A stretch of 64,000 nucleotides of DNA from Telmatactis stephensoni (lineage: Eukaryota > Cnidaria > Anthozoa > Actiniaria > Isophelliidae), in NCBI GenBank assembly GCA_029948255.1, contig JALIZF010001481.1, forward strand, positions 248,001-312,000. The letters run 5' to 3'. Under the pieces are notes generated by a model. That model saw nothing but the letters and a program-made list of their open reading frames with translations, was not told the DNA's origin and searched no databases. The first letter of the stretch is position 1. Each line of letters begins with the position of its first letter. Below, piece by piece: positions 42,908 to 54,500 of this stretch. The position numbers were made by a program, and so were the translations under genes.

Positions 42908-45891
42908 CACTGTAAAAAGTGACTGGTTGAAACAACCAATAAAATTTGGTCAAATAGATGCAACTGAGATAACCAATTAATAAATGGTTATTTCAAACAT
43001 AAATTGTTTGGTTATTTTAACCAATTAAATCAGGTTACAATAACCAAAATGTATTTGTTATAACAACCAAACACATTGGTTAATACAACCAATTCTTTAA
43101 GGTTATAGGGATGCAACTCAGATAACCAATTTTATTTTGGTTGCTTTCTGTACATTCAACCAATTCTATTTTGGTTAGAAAAATTAAATGGTAATAACAA
43201 CCATTTCAAAAATGGTATATAATATCAAAGAACCCATATCAAAGATAAAACAACAAAATCAAACATAATTGTCATTTAATTGACAAAACATTATTTTCAA
43301 AGTAGTTTTTTCTTTACAATATTGCTGCTTGAAAACTCTGATATATCTTTTCAAACAAAGACACGGATCAGACAGAAAGAAAATTATAACAAACTAGCAA
43401 AGTGAAAGGCCTCTACTTCCACTGGTACAAGAAGTTCATATTATTTGACTATTATTTTGAGCTGTTTTACCAATTCTTTTTAGAAAGCAAAATTTCTCTT
43501 AGTGAAAAATGAAAAGAGGTCATTGCAAGAACAGCCTAAGTGATGTGTGATTAATTTGATTTAATTATTTGTTCATTTCTATTATACATTAACTCTCCAG
43601 TTTGCTTGTATTCCTATATGTGCTGTTTCACTAGAAGATTCCACCAAAGGAATGACAATTTGTTCATTTGGGCCTCACAATTCCCTTTAATGGAGTATTA
43701 GCCTTTAGTTAATTATGGAATATTATGTGTTCAACTGTTCCTTTGAGGCCAAATAATCGCTGTAAGAATGTGTGTATACATACTTAGAATATCTTTTGAA
43801 ATTAATGCTAATACTGCATTAAAGGAAATTGTGAGGCCTAAAAGATCAGATTGTCATTCCCCTCATAGAATTCTTCTAGGCAAACAGCACGAATAACAAT
43901 ACAAACAGAGCAGAGAGTTTATGTATGATAGGAAATCAACAAATAATTAAATCAAATTAATCACACATCACTTAGGCTGTTCTTGCAATGACCTCTTTCT
44001 TCTTTCTCTAAGAAAAATTTTGCTTTCTAAAACTGAAGAATTGGTAAAACAGCTCAAAATAATAGTCAAATAATATTAACTGTCAAGGGCAGGATATGAT
44101 TTAGTGTACCAGCTGATAATTGTGCCACTGTTTGCAGCGACTGTCCAACATCAGTACCCATCTACAATGAGAAAGCAAAATAATCATTAGCAAACATGTA
44201 GGACCTATATCATCTGCATGTGGGGCTGTGCTCTAAGCAGTGCCTGGGTGCCTGAGGCAACCAGCACCTGTACTCAGGTGAATGAAAATAAAGCATGGAG
44301 CATTCATTGTAAAGCTAATTTGGTAGGGTAACTTTAAGGGCTTTATAAATGAATCTGAGTTAGAGAACAGCCTTGATCTTCTTTAAGAATATTTTACACT
44401 CTTCTACACATGAAGTGCACTGTCAATGGAATCATGTCACTATTGTTTACAACACTATTTGATGCTCCAAAAAATAGAACATTTCTAGTTGAACCAAAGA
44501 CCTACATGTCATTTGAGTTCCTTTTTTGTGTGTTTAATGAAATGGTTTAGGAAAAAAATATCTGACTGAAGTTTTATCACACTTAGCCGTGGAACATGTT
44601 ACATGCTGAATTCAGAACAGTGGAGTTCATGAAAGAAAACTATAAGTAACTTACATAGCTTTATATCACTTACCAGTTACAAGGAATTTGAAGAAAACTG
44701 GTCATCACGTTCTGTACCTAAATCTAGAATGACAAAAGAGTCTAATCAATAGGATTATTCTATAAATCAATGCAGTCATAATGATAGGCTTTAAGTTTAT
44801 ATCTCTTTCTATGAAAGACTCTGCATGCTCTACCGTTAAAACCTATAAATACACAAGTCCAATAGATGTTATAAGAGTTTTGTACCCAGCTGCGACGAGA
44901 AGGATTCACCAAACCCTTCTCCCGAAAGCTCGAAGGAAAAAAACTTCCTAAAGGCGCCAAGTGACGAATAGAATCAGTCTCAGCGAGTCGATCCCTACTG
45001 TCTTTCGCAAGTCAAATGTAAATCAGTAGATAAGAAAGTTTTCATATGGCGCTAAAGTAAATCGAAAATACAGTAACCTTACAGTTACTTACCATTTTGG
45101 AGTAATCGTAATTCACTCTATCCTTCAAGACTAATAACCGCCATTTGTCCTGCATTTGTAGATCGCTACTTCTCGGCTCCATTGCAATAAAACACCAAGA
45201 TTTATCCGTTAAAACAATGAACATTTTTAAAGAAAAACGTTTCTTAAGTTGTCCTGCTCTATTTAACAAGAAAAACAAGTGATTTTTAGCATAAAACAAG
45301 AGATTTCCGAAGCACAACTTGACCCACTTCAAACGTTCAACTGAAAATGGCCGCCACGCGCCAAGCAATTTCAAATCTGTCACATGATAACATACGGTGT
45401 TCTCATTGGCCACTTGATAAAATCCCAAGATTAGCCACCAGTTTCCCTCGGATTTATTTAAAGTTGAGTCTTCACTGCGGCTGAGAGCAAATAATCTCAT
45501 TATTTATTCTCACCAAGATTTGATTATTTCAGTATTCTGCCAGTATTTAACGCTTATAATTTATTGAATGTACTCTACGTTCTTTGAAGATAGTTCAACC
45601 AATTACTGAATGGTTATTTTAACTCAAAAGAATTTGGTTACATAAACTAATACCTGCCGGCTTGATTGAATTGCGTTACTGATTTGTAATAACGTGCTCG
45701 TTGTTCCTTTAGCTGGTTAACTCTATATGCAGTTGCTTTTATTGGTAATTTTACCAATTACCGAATGGTGATTCTAACCAAAAATAAATTGGTTAGATTG
45801 TAGTGACCAAAAATGTAATGGTCAAAACAACCAAATGGTTTTGGTTATAACCAATTTAATTGGTTGTTTCAACCAGGGACTTTTTACAGTG
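42908..45891. mobile_element. CACTA (EnSpm/CMC)-like non-autonomous transposon, 2984 bp
   Basis: Termini are CACTGTAAAAAGT / ACTTTTTACAGTG, flanked by the 2-bp duplication CA (42906-42907, 45892-45893). The uninterrupted target GATTCATGTGAGTC is preserved in the five intact TRIM copies. Both ends carry dense subterminal arrays of TTGGTT/AACCAA motifs (about 42925-43220 and 45595-45880), typical of CACTA transposase-binding regions. No transposase frame is present. The minus frame 45042-45500 has no recognisable domain. Confidence 0.88.
43430..44088. mobile_element. foldback element nested inside the CACTA-like element
   Basis: Diverged inverted arms (about 43432-43730 and 43790-44088) pair, for example TATTTGACTATTATTTTGAG with CTCAAAATAATAGTCAAATA and GGGCCTCACAATTCCCTTTA with TAAAGGAAATTGTGAGGCC. 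About 660 bp, no coding sequence. Confidence 0.7.
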
Positions 45892-46347
45892 CATGTGAGT
45901 TCTGCAAGGGTTTTCTCTTTTCAGCATCGACTCAAGGTCTTCCTTCTTCAAATCAGAGATCAAACAAACCTTATGATCTTTAATAAATGTAGAATGACTC
46001 TTCAGACATTCGTCACACAACGAGCGATCACAGTCAAAACAGTGCCACAATGCTGGTGAATGACTCTCAGAAACAGAACAAGGCTTGTCGCTTTCTACAA
46101 ACTCTAGGACTTTCAACATTCTGGAGTGAAGTGGACTTGACTGTAAGTCCTCCAAGTCTTGTAGCGACGTTTCCGAGGAACATTGAGGACACTTCAAGTT
46201 GTAGACTTGTTCTGCAAGCTGAGCGTTTCTCTGGATACAAGACTTACAGAATGTATGAAAACATTCTAATAACTTGGGCTCTGTCATTTGGTGATGACAT
46301 AGGAAGCACTGGACTTCTTCGTTAAGACTTGAAAGAAAGTAATCCAT

Positions 46348-47100
46348 TTCCAACTCGTCTAGATCTGTCGGTGTGGTTCACAAGGAAATGCGAGGCGGAA
46401 ATCTTTGCTGTGTAGTAAAATGCACAATAGAATCACTAGGCATCAGCTACGTGCGTCATAGGATTGGTTCAGACTTGCAAATCACGAGGTAGACAGCTCA
46501 TATATCTCAGTGTCATTGATACGAAAGGTCATGATTTGTCACGTTGAAGCTGTAATCGAACATTTCTCAAATGCATTTTGTTCGCAATGTGTAATTTCTT
46601 CTTCATAATTTTGCGATTCAAGCCAAAGGGGAGAATTGGAAGGGAAGGGAACTCCTTAAAAAATTTCTCCAGTATTGTCCGCCATATTAGATCCATATTA
46701 TGTTCATCTTCACGAATGGATCTTAACCAGGAAGATGTCACCCATCCCCTCGACCAATAGGAATTTAGCGTCCATTTTCTGGACGTAAAATAATGTCAGT
46801 GAAAACTTGGGCCTTTCGTCCATTGCAGTCTCCCTTCCCCTTCTCTCCTTTCCCTTCCCTTCCAGGGTCGCTATGCAGGCTAAGAAGCTGCCATTAAATT
46901 TAGCCTGCATTATATTCGAACAAAACCCTGGTGTTTGCGAACCTAACTACAGGTTTTGTTGGGCTGTAACGCGCCGTAGGCTAATATAAAACAGAATGTA
47001 CACGAACTGAGCTTGGGTTTCCTGTGTAATGCTACACGGCTACAAAACATTATATCTTCTCTTCGGGTTGGTAATTCGTCTTCACGTTCAATATATTGAG
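46348..47100. other. 5' side of TRIM copy 7, unassigned
   Basis: Only the first ~50 bp resemble the common leader. The rest has no match in the window; a C/T-rich run lies at 46830-46865. Confidence 0.45.
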
Positions 47101-47107
47101 CGCGTCT

Positions 47108-47640
47108 TGTTATTCATGTTATGTGTATAAGGTCACACCATATGAATCACAGCATGCAGGTCAGCCTTATAAATTTTCAAAAATACCCCTAAAAGATACC
47201 GGAAGTCCTTTAAAAGGGCGTGGCAGGACGATTTTTAACCCCTAAGAGATACCAGCGATAACAAGCTAATGGACATTGTTATTATGAACGTAAAATTGGA
47301 CCGGTCGACATGCTTTTGTTGGGCAAATTTCTTCCAGTTTGAGAACAAGATAATAGCGATGGGCTCTTTTGATACCGTAAGAGAGCCAAGGAAATGCTAA
47401 AACTCTAAACTTCAACTTTAATACCTGTCGTATCCTTTTACAATGGAGTCCCCCCGGGTCAGTGCTCCTGATCCTGAGCACACTGAGCGCTGGCAACATT
47501 CTGTGGTACTTTAATCACTGATCATATATTATTACTTTCCATATATTATTACTATCTTATATAGATCAAAGCAAACTTGTAATGATATTGGTTTACTATA
47601 CACGCATGCATGTTGTATAGATAGGCCTCTGCCTGCAACT
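47108..47640. repeat. remnants of an eighth unit without a TRIM gene
   Basis: 47108-47168 matches the TRIM 5' flank (ATTCATGTTA, ATATGAATCACAGCATGCAG). 47495-47640 matches the 3' flank (ATTCTGTGGTACTT, GATCATATAT, GCAAACTTGTAATGATAT). The gene that should lie between is absent, so this looks like a deleted or rearranged unit. Confidence 0.6.
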
Positions 47641-47822
47641 GACCAAAAACAAGTATAAGTAGCTGCATCGATTCAAATTTGGCCGCCGGCCTTTGTCCTA
47701 ATTTTAAACGATTGTAAATGAATGTACTTGGTGTTTAAGGTCGACGCAAGCTAAATTCATGATACTGACGTTATTTGACTGGGTGTATGATCAAATGTTC
47801 AGCTCTAATATCATTTTATGCG

Positions 47823-50048
47823 TCATCTATGGAAGAACCAGGCCAACGCATGCGCAGTGGTCAACATACAAATGAGCATCAGTGTCAAGTTCCCTTTCAG
47901 TTGCGATTGCTTATCTAAAAAAGGAATGAAACAAAATTAGGGTTAGTATTTCAAGAATAGACTATAGAGTAGATTTCGTATGACTGTGAAAACGGCACCG
48001 CACGGTCACGGCACGGTTACGGCAGGAATTTCGAGTGTTTTTATAGACATCATTAGTTGCGCTGACACGGTTACGGCACGGGCATGGCCGGTCACGGCAG
48101 GAATTTCAATTTTTTATAGACGTCACAGTACCGACATGGTCACGGTATTCCGCGGTGCGTTCCACACTTCTCTAGCACGCTAACGTGACATTATGAGATA
48201 TTTTATTTATGAGAAAAAGGAATTGACTAACAAATCTGTCACATCGAGTGTAGTAGAAGTAAAGTTTCAAGGAGAATGCCTTAAACTGACGAAGGTATGA
48301 ATCTTTTTAACCAAGCATATTTGAAAAAAAAATGTGGAGGGGTATCGCCTGACTGGTGAGCCTTGTTATCGTGCTGGACACATACATTTCTTTGAAAAAT
48401 TCCACAAAAACAATTAGCTTCAAAAATTCATCATTTTCGTCAGTTTAGGAGCAATTTCCTTCAACTTTGCAATTTTGTATTATCGATGTGACAAATTTGA
48501 TAGTAAATTCCTTTTTCAAAACAATCAAATATCTTTAGTATAATGTAGAGTACTAGCGTGTCTATTCCACTGAAAAATCAGCGAATTTCTCGACTGGAGA
48601 TAAACTTTCATATCTGTCATGAGTGGCAAATTTCTTCATCATAAATTATGAATAATTACTCTACATACCGAAAATGTACGTTTCATGTTAATGAAAGCTT
48701 CTTACAAAGAAATAATATGCTTACTCGCACTTAAAGATCCAGGCAAATAGTACCATTGAGTTCGCTTGCAAATTCCACTACTTCCTGCTATCGACTTTCC
48801 CACAGGGAAATGGTCGCAGTTCTCGTTGTGGTGTAAAAAGCTTGATGATGGAGTACAGTTGGCTTTGAAGAAACTGAGGCAGTTCTCACGGCAGCTGCTT
48901 CCAAAAACCTTGTCATCTTTGAAGCAGGGTGGGGCTATCATGCTGCAGACCATCTGTGTTTCTTGGTCACCGCAACTACCACGTGCGTGTTTTTGCGCAT
49001 GCGTGAATTCAAATGCATTTGTACTGTCTTCTTTTTGAATATTTTCAGGAAAAATCGTGAACTTGTAGCCAAAGTTTTGGCACTCTTGAATTACTAGAGG
49101 AAAGCATTTGGGAGGCTCTAAGTCACCTATACCGCCAGAAATGAAAAAAGTAATTTTGTTAGTATTGCTAGATGACTGATAACCTGCAAATTCGTAAAAA
49201 ACGGCGAACGAGCTGAGTGGCATCATCAAGTATAGGGTATGCTGTTTCTGTCAAGAGGAAAATGACACCCATAAAACCTTGTAGAGTCAAATAAGAATTA
49301 AATATTGAGTCGATGGCACATACATTCATCCCAAATACATAGACGTCAGTTCTTCCTTCCTGAAAATTTGTTTCGTTTCCCTTCATCACAGTTTTAATGC
49401 AATTAACATATGATAATCAAATATGGGGTTCAGAAATCACTTTGAAATTTCGACATATCATTTGCTGTGAAAACAACAATAACGACAACATCGAACCTGC
49501 ATATGATAACTAGTTCTGGTTAATTCACGTCACACTCGTATATACTTACATTTTGGAACACAAGCTTTGAAACCTGGGGGCTCAAAGCAGCGTTTTCTGT
49601 AGTCCATTGTGCTGGGGTCATCTTTTTCGGGAAGAAGATTACAAGACCACTTGATTCTCCAGTACAGCTTTTCAGACTTATTTCGAAGCTTCTCGCCACA
49701 TCTCGAGAAAAGGTCAAGGCAAACTCTTTTACAAGGTAAAAACGGACCTTGAACATTGGAAACACATCGAGGGAAAAAGTTTGCACATTGAAGTAATTTG
49801 AGGTTTTCCGAGCAATTCGATTTATGAGCCAATTGCAAGAGTTCTTGTTTGAAATGATTTCCGTAATCGAATTCGTCGATTCCCCTAAAAAAATCAGCAG
49901 TATTGTTGTAGCCGCATAGTTCAGCCAAACCAGACGTGTTGTTGAATGGTCTGCAAACTGGATTATAGGGCTTCTCTTGACTGGGAACACTGTCAACAAC
50001 GTATATGTGGTGACAAAGAAGAAATGCTACTACGCCCAGAAGCGCCAT
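47823..50048 (-). CDS. secreted double Frizzled-CRD protein, likely membrane-tethered
   Basis: Three coding exons on the minus strand: 49550-50048, 48725-49126 and 47823-47914, joined at phase 1 with good sites (AAAT|GTAAGT, TATAG|GTGAC, GCGA|GTAAGC, TTTTAG|ATAAG). The total of 993 nt gives 330 aa plus stop. Residues 1-20 are a signal peptide. CRD 1 (about 30-167) shows the Frizzled pattern: C32, C45 in CGYNNT, C79 in NCSENL, C88, C95 in FFPRC, C106, C110, C117, C136. CRD 2 (about 174-285) has C174, C182, GYKFTIFPE, C218, C227, C234, C245, C249, C257. The last exon encodes KGNLTLMLICMLTTAHALAW and a stop: a hydrophobic tail ending the protein, fitting a GPI signal or a tail anchor. CRDs bind Wnt lipids or other ligands; the ligand here is unknown. 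The third exon was found through its 92-nt copies at 7639 and 30882. Confidence 0.85.
47970..48180. mobile_element. diverged MITE of the TA-flanked TACGGCACGG family
   Basis: ACGGCACGGTTACGGCAGGAATTTC and related motifs (shortened: CACGGTTACGGCAGGAATTT) resemble the interior of the elements at 13962, 19458 and 24427. Ends TAGATTTCGTATGACTGTG and the right side are decayed. Confidence 0.55.
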
Positions 50049-50066
50049 TCTAGAATTTGTTAAGAA

Positions 50067-50250
50067 CCTGAGTAAAGGAAAAATAATAAAATTACTACTA
50101 GTTTGTTAATCTTTTCTCAACTAGAGCTTCTCATTGAGAAAACGGATTGAAAACTTACATTGCCGGCCAGTTGAAACCTCAAGGTCATGTACAAATCGCT
50201 TAGTCGAGTGTCACTAAGACTGATTTGGTGGATCTAGTACTGATATTATA
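50067..50250 (-). promoter_or_regulatory. probable 5' UTR exon and promoter of the double-CRD gene
   Basis: A splice acceptor (TTTACTCAG) ends at 50068 just upstream of the ATG. A GCAAT|GTAAGT donor at 50158-50159 would end a non-coding first exon starting near 50200-50230, below an AT-rich ATATAATATC stretch. Inferred from splice signals only. Confidence 0.4.
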
Positions 50251-50259
50251 TGGTAAATT

Positions 50260-50820
50260 ATTAAGTGGACATTTTAAATATTCTTTAAATTGACGTTTTC
50301 GACCCGTGAAATGGCCAAATGGGCGTGGCATGTGGCCAAATAATTATAAGATAACAACAAGCAAAACGTAGACAGCTGTTTTTAATTATGCTTTAAGTGT
50401 CTTGTGGTTTCAATGCGATATAAGATGTATTCCAAGGATCGTTAAATAAAATGCACACACTGCTTTTTCAAAAAACCTGGCTGAGATGGAGCGAATTGAA
50501 AATATAATAGTATAGAACGAAATTAAGAAAATGAAATCTATCTATTCAGTGTAGTCGGTTAAACAAATTTTTGACGGTGCGTTAAAATTCGTTTTCTTGA
50601 ACTTCAATTGTGGGCTATCAATCTTGCATGACACGTATTTTATATCAGTTGATGTACACACAAATATTCACCAGCGATGATAACCGCGAATAATTGTCAA
50701 TAAAGCAACATTACTTTGCACACTAGTTCCCTTTTCAACAAGTGTTGCCATATTGTTCATGCCATTTGACTGGTGTGTCTGCACTTGTTAAAATGTAGAA
50801 GCTAGTTCCCAGTCCTTCTC
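50260..50820. other. intergenic, no feature seen
   Basis: A+T-rich single-copy sequence without domain-bearing frames. Confidence 0.45.
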
Positions 50821-50824
50821 TTAC

Positions 50825-50937
50825 TCGCACTGTGGTATATTGGAAAGATACAAGTGTGTTCGTTCAAGGGATTGAAGGAAGGAAGAAAAAAGCGCGATGA
50901 AATGGTCTTTCTTCGAGTGTGCACGTTTGGCCGCCAT
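50825..50937 (-). CDS. candidate first exon of an unknown gene
   Basis: Minus strand: CCAAGATGGCGGCC (good start context) opens a 37-codon frame beginning MAAKRAHSKKDHFIALFSSF and ending at a CGA|GTAAGA donor. No downstream exon was identified, and a continuing gene would have to enclose the CRD gene, so this may be a non-coding promoter transcript. Divergent from the CoA-transferase start 580 bp away. Confidence 0.25.
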
Positions 50938-51519
50938 CTTGGATTCAGTTATATTCTCGTCACTTATTCTCTTTCTTTCGGCAAACACCATTGCGCGTAT
51001 TAATCGCCTTCCCAGATTCCATTGCGAATAAAGTGAAATAAGTGAGGCCCAGTGTGTAATTATTAGAAAAAACAGAGCAAATTGCCAAAGGTCTATTAGA
51101 CTATCACAAGGCACTGTAGAAAAACAAAAACCACAGGAAGTATTGCCAAAGCAATGTATCTCTAAAAGCATTAGAAAAGGGTCAAAAACACTTAAAACGG
51201 CGCGCCAAGACAAGTAAGTAAGATACCGCATGGCAATCTATAAGAGTTTTATAATTTCCGGTAATTTAAAATTTCATGATTTAGTGTTTCATATATATTT
51301 CTTGGGCTTCCTGTGTACGGGCTTTCCCAGGGACCAGCTCCAACGAACCAATCAAAACGTGCGTTTTATCATATCTAATTTACGTGACGTCAAAGTTTTT
51401 GACAGACGTGACGAACAACACGGATTCACGTTCGTTCAGGAGGTATTGTCATTACTGTTCGTAGAGATTTTTCGTTCTTTTACATAAGCTGAGGGGTTAA
51501 AGAAAGCGTTCCTGTATCC

Positions 51520-54500
51520 ATGGCCCAAGCACTGAGCGCCTCCCGTCATTTGAAATCTAGGCTGTCCCGTCCTTTTGCAGCACTTCTACAAAATAGACTT
51601 CAAATATGGCGGCGACCTTCAGGAAGTTTCGATCAAGGTGAATGTTCTATTTCTTTAGTTTAAACGTTAATTTGACTCCCCGTCTATCCTACTACTGTTT
51701 TAATGAAGTTATTTTGATATTTTGGTTTTCAAGTTGAACGAACGTACTATGGATATTCATCCGAGCCATTCCACCCAATTCTTGGTAAAACTCCAGTCTG
51801 GAAATCTCCTGACGAAGCGGTACAAATTATCGAGAGCGGTAAGTGTTGAAAAAGCGCCACAAAAACGTAAATTTATTGGCATTTAGAGCTTAAGTGATAT
51901 ATCGAAGAGTGGAATTTTGTTTGCACTTGGTAAGTCCATCAGATATTGGGCTGAATATTTCACTTTGAGCGGAATAAGCCAAGTTATTTTTGTTCCGAGT
52001 TGTCGCATCTGTTGCTCTTCATTTTGCATCTGCAGATCTGTGAATTGATATATGTCGGCTTCGTGGATAAATTTTGAATATTGGTTTTGTTTTGACCGAG
52101 TGTCAAGAGAGAAATGACAAATATAAATAATTAACAGTGCACTCGGCAATGAACATCACGTCTGAATAGGTTTGACCCTTGGGTTCTTTATACATCAATT
52201 TATAAGTGCTCATTGTTTAGAAAGGATTATGTAAATTGTTCGGTACTCTCCCCTCTTCGGTAACCACCCACCCTCCCCCTCTCCCCGGGGAAGGTTTGCA
52301 GAAGAAAGAAAGAAGGAAGGAAAGAAAGAAGGAAGGAAGGAAAGAAAGAAAGAAGAAAGAAATTAAGAGGAGATTTTTTCATTATCAAGCATTGAGCAAC
52401 AAAGACTGCTCAGTCAAAGAATAAGTGTTGTACAAAGCTAAAGTAATTTCTTTCAGAAAGTTTAGGTTGTTTGTATTATTTTGGTTTTATAGGTTGATAA
52501 AAGTCAAATTAAAGTATTAATCCAAGGTGAAAATTTGAATGCAAAATGAGGTTTAGGCTTCCAGTAGCTCATTTATCATATATATTAAAACTTGCAAGAA
52601 GAGCTAGTTTTTGGCACTTTAAGCTGAACACTATTACTTGATATTGAAAAAAAAATCTCTTTAACGAAAAGACAAAAATTACATTATTTCCTTTTAACTG
52701 GGCAATAACGCCATCTTTATCTTTGTTATATGATCAGGTATGAAGGTTTATGTGCACAGTGCTGCAGCCACACCCACTCCCCTCGTGGAGGCCATGGCAA
52801 GATGGGGCAAGAAAGCCAATTTAAAGAATGTTGAAGTGATTCATATTCACACTGATGGACCCCTTCCACACGTCAGTGAAGAGTATGCAGGTAATGTAAA
52901 TTGATAATTCTGCCCCTAATTACACAACAACCTTTGTAAGGCATGGTACCTCTAAACCTGCATGCAGGCATGTGGGGCAATTGAAGGGTTCCATGTAAAA
53001 ATGGCCTAAGTGATCTTTTTGATGTTCCCCCCCCCCCCCCCCCAGTGGTGTAAAATGATATCAATTAACTTTCCTAAGCTGAAAAATTAATCTCTGGACA
53101 TCCATTGAAAAGTCACTTAGGTCATTTTTATAGTCAACCATTCAATTATTTTTGATTTTGGTGAACACCTTAGTAATAAATATTGCAATATCTATATGTC
53201 TAACTGAAAAAAAAAGTTAATGACTAGGTATTCCCAAGTATGTTGGTGATAATATGTGAACAATAAATTATCAATGCATGTATCTAGAATTAGTGATGCT
53301 GTGTAACAGAAAGATTATGTAATCGGACTTTTAATTGTTAGTGATTAGTCTGTACCCTGCAGTAAGTGGTTGGTAACTGGTCAGAATTGTTGACCATTCA
53401 CTGTTATCATAGACGACTTTCAAAAATGACAGCCTAGTACATGAGAATGAGGCCACAAAGGCCTCATTACCAGAAAATAAGCGTGGCGACACTTCTGTTG
53501 CTATCGAAGATGATATGTTCCTCTTCCTTTTGAAATACCTATTTTCTGTGCATTTTACAGGATATGCTTACACTCATTTGATGCCATGATGATTTTAGAG
53601 GCCTTTCTGACCTCGTTCTCATGAACAATGAGTCCGCCATTTTTGAAAGTCGTCTATATTGTTATTTAATGCTATTATCACATAGTTGTTCTACTGGCTA
53701 TTTACCAACCATTAATGATCACATATCTAGTATTAACTGAGTCAGACCTGTTACTGTGCTATACCAGTGTTCTCACCAGGCTGCACCCTTGTGGGATTCC
53801 CACAAAAAAGTTCTGAACCAGTGTGCAAAAAATTCAACTCTATGCACCCCTATAAGGGGGCATGAATTTTTCAAATGAATTTTTTTTCTATTAGTCCATA
53901 ATTAGTTAGAAGAATGTTTTTTGAAACAACAACAACAACAACAACAAATTGCAATAATGTTCCCAATTAACAAGGCAAAAGTCAATGTGAAACTGCAGTG
54001 GAAACAAACAGCAAAATGAATACAGCCGTCATCCTGGATTTAACTCGTCAAGGGTCTGGCACTAGTCTGTGTTAGCTGACCTCATTAACTCATTAGGCTC
54101 AAGTGAGTAATTTTCCTCACTAAAACTTGGGAAATGGCCCAGTCAATCTTTTAGATGGCTCGTTAATTTGAAGGTTGGTGGGCACCATGTCACCCCTGAA
54201 AGAAAATTCTGGTGAGAACACTGCTTTGCAGATTCCGCTATTAGCAATGACCTGTATTTTGAATTGTAACTTCTATTACCATATTTATAATGTTTTGATT
54301 ATTTCCAAAGGGATATTCAGAGATAATTCATTATTTATTGGACCTAATTGTCGCAATGCTGTAAATGAAGGAAGAGCTGACTTCACACCAATATTCTTGA
54401 GCGAAATACCTTTGGTGTTCAATCGTAAAATCATTGAACTTGATGTTGCACTAATTCAAGTCAGCCCTCCAGACAAACATGGATTCTGCACACTTGGACC

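Larger units (their letters stand above)
41230..46347 (-). pseudogene. TRIM-NHL copy 7, split by a transposon
   Basis: The N-terminal part (46347 to 45894) has RING, B-box 1 and the start of B-box 2 (NPCRTHM). It is interrupted by a CACTA-like element at 42908-45891. The gene resumes at 42905 with NRTLEFFCEDCDVLICSICL and continues in frame through coiled coil and filamin domain to about 42012. Beyond that the NHL region (41230-42010) is still recognisable (SDYGNHRVQVF, GGLFYVSDH, ending in the family 3' terminus) but has several frameshifts and is more diverged than any other copy. RING ligands remain intact, so decay of the propeller may have preceded or accompanied the insertion. Confidence 0.88.

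Noticed and set aside
45042..45500. 152-codon minus frame inside the CACTA-like element
   Set aside because: No transposase motif, no domain and no paralogue; likely chance or a degraded captured fragment.
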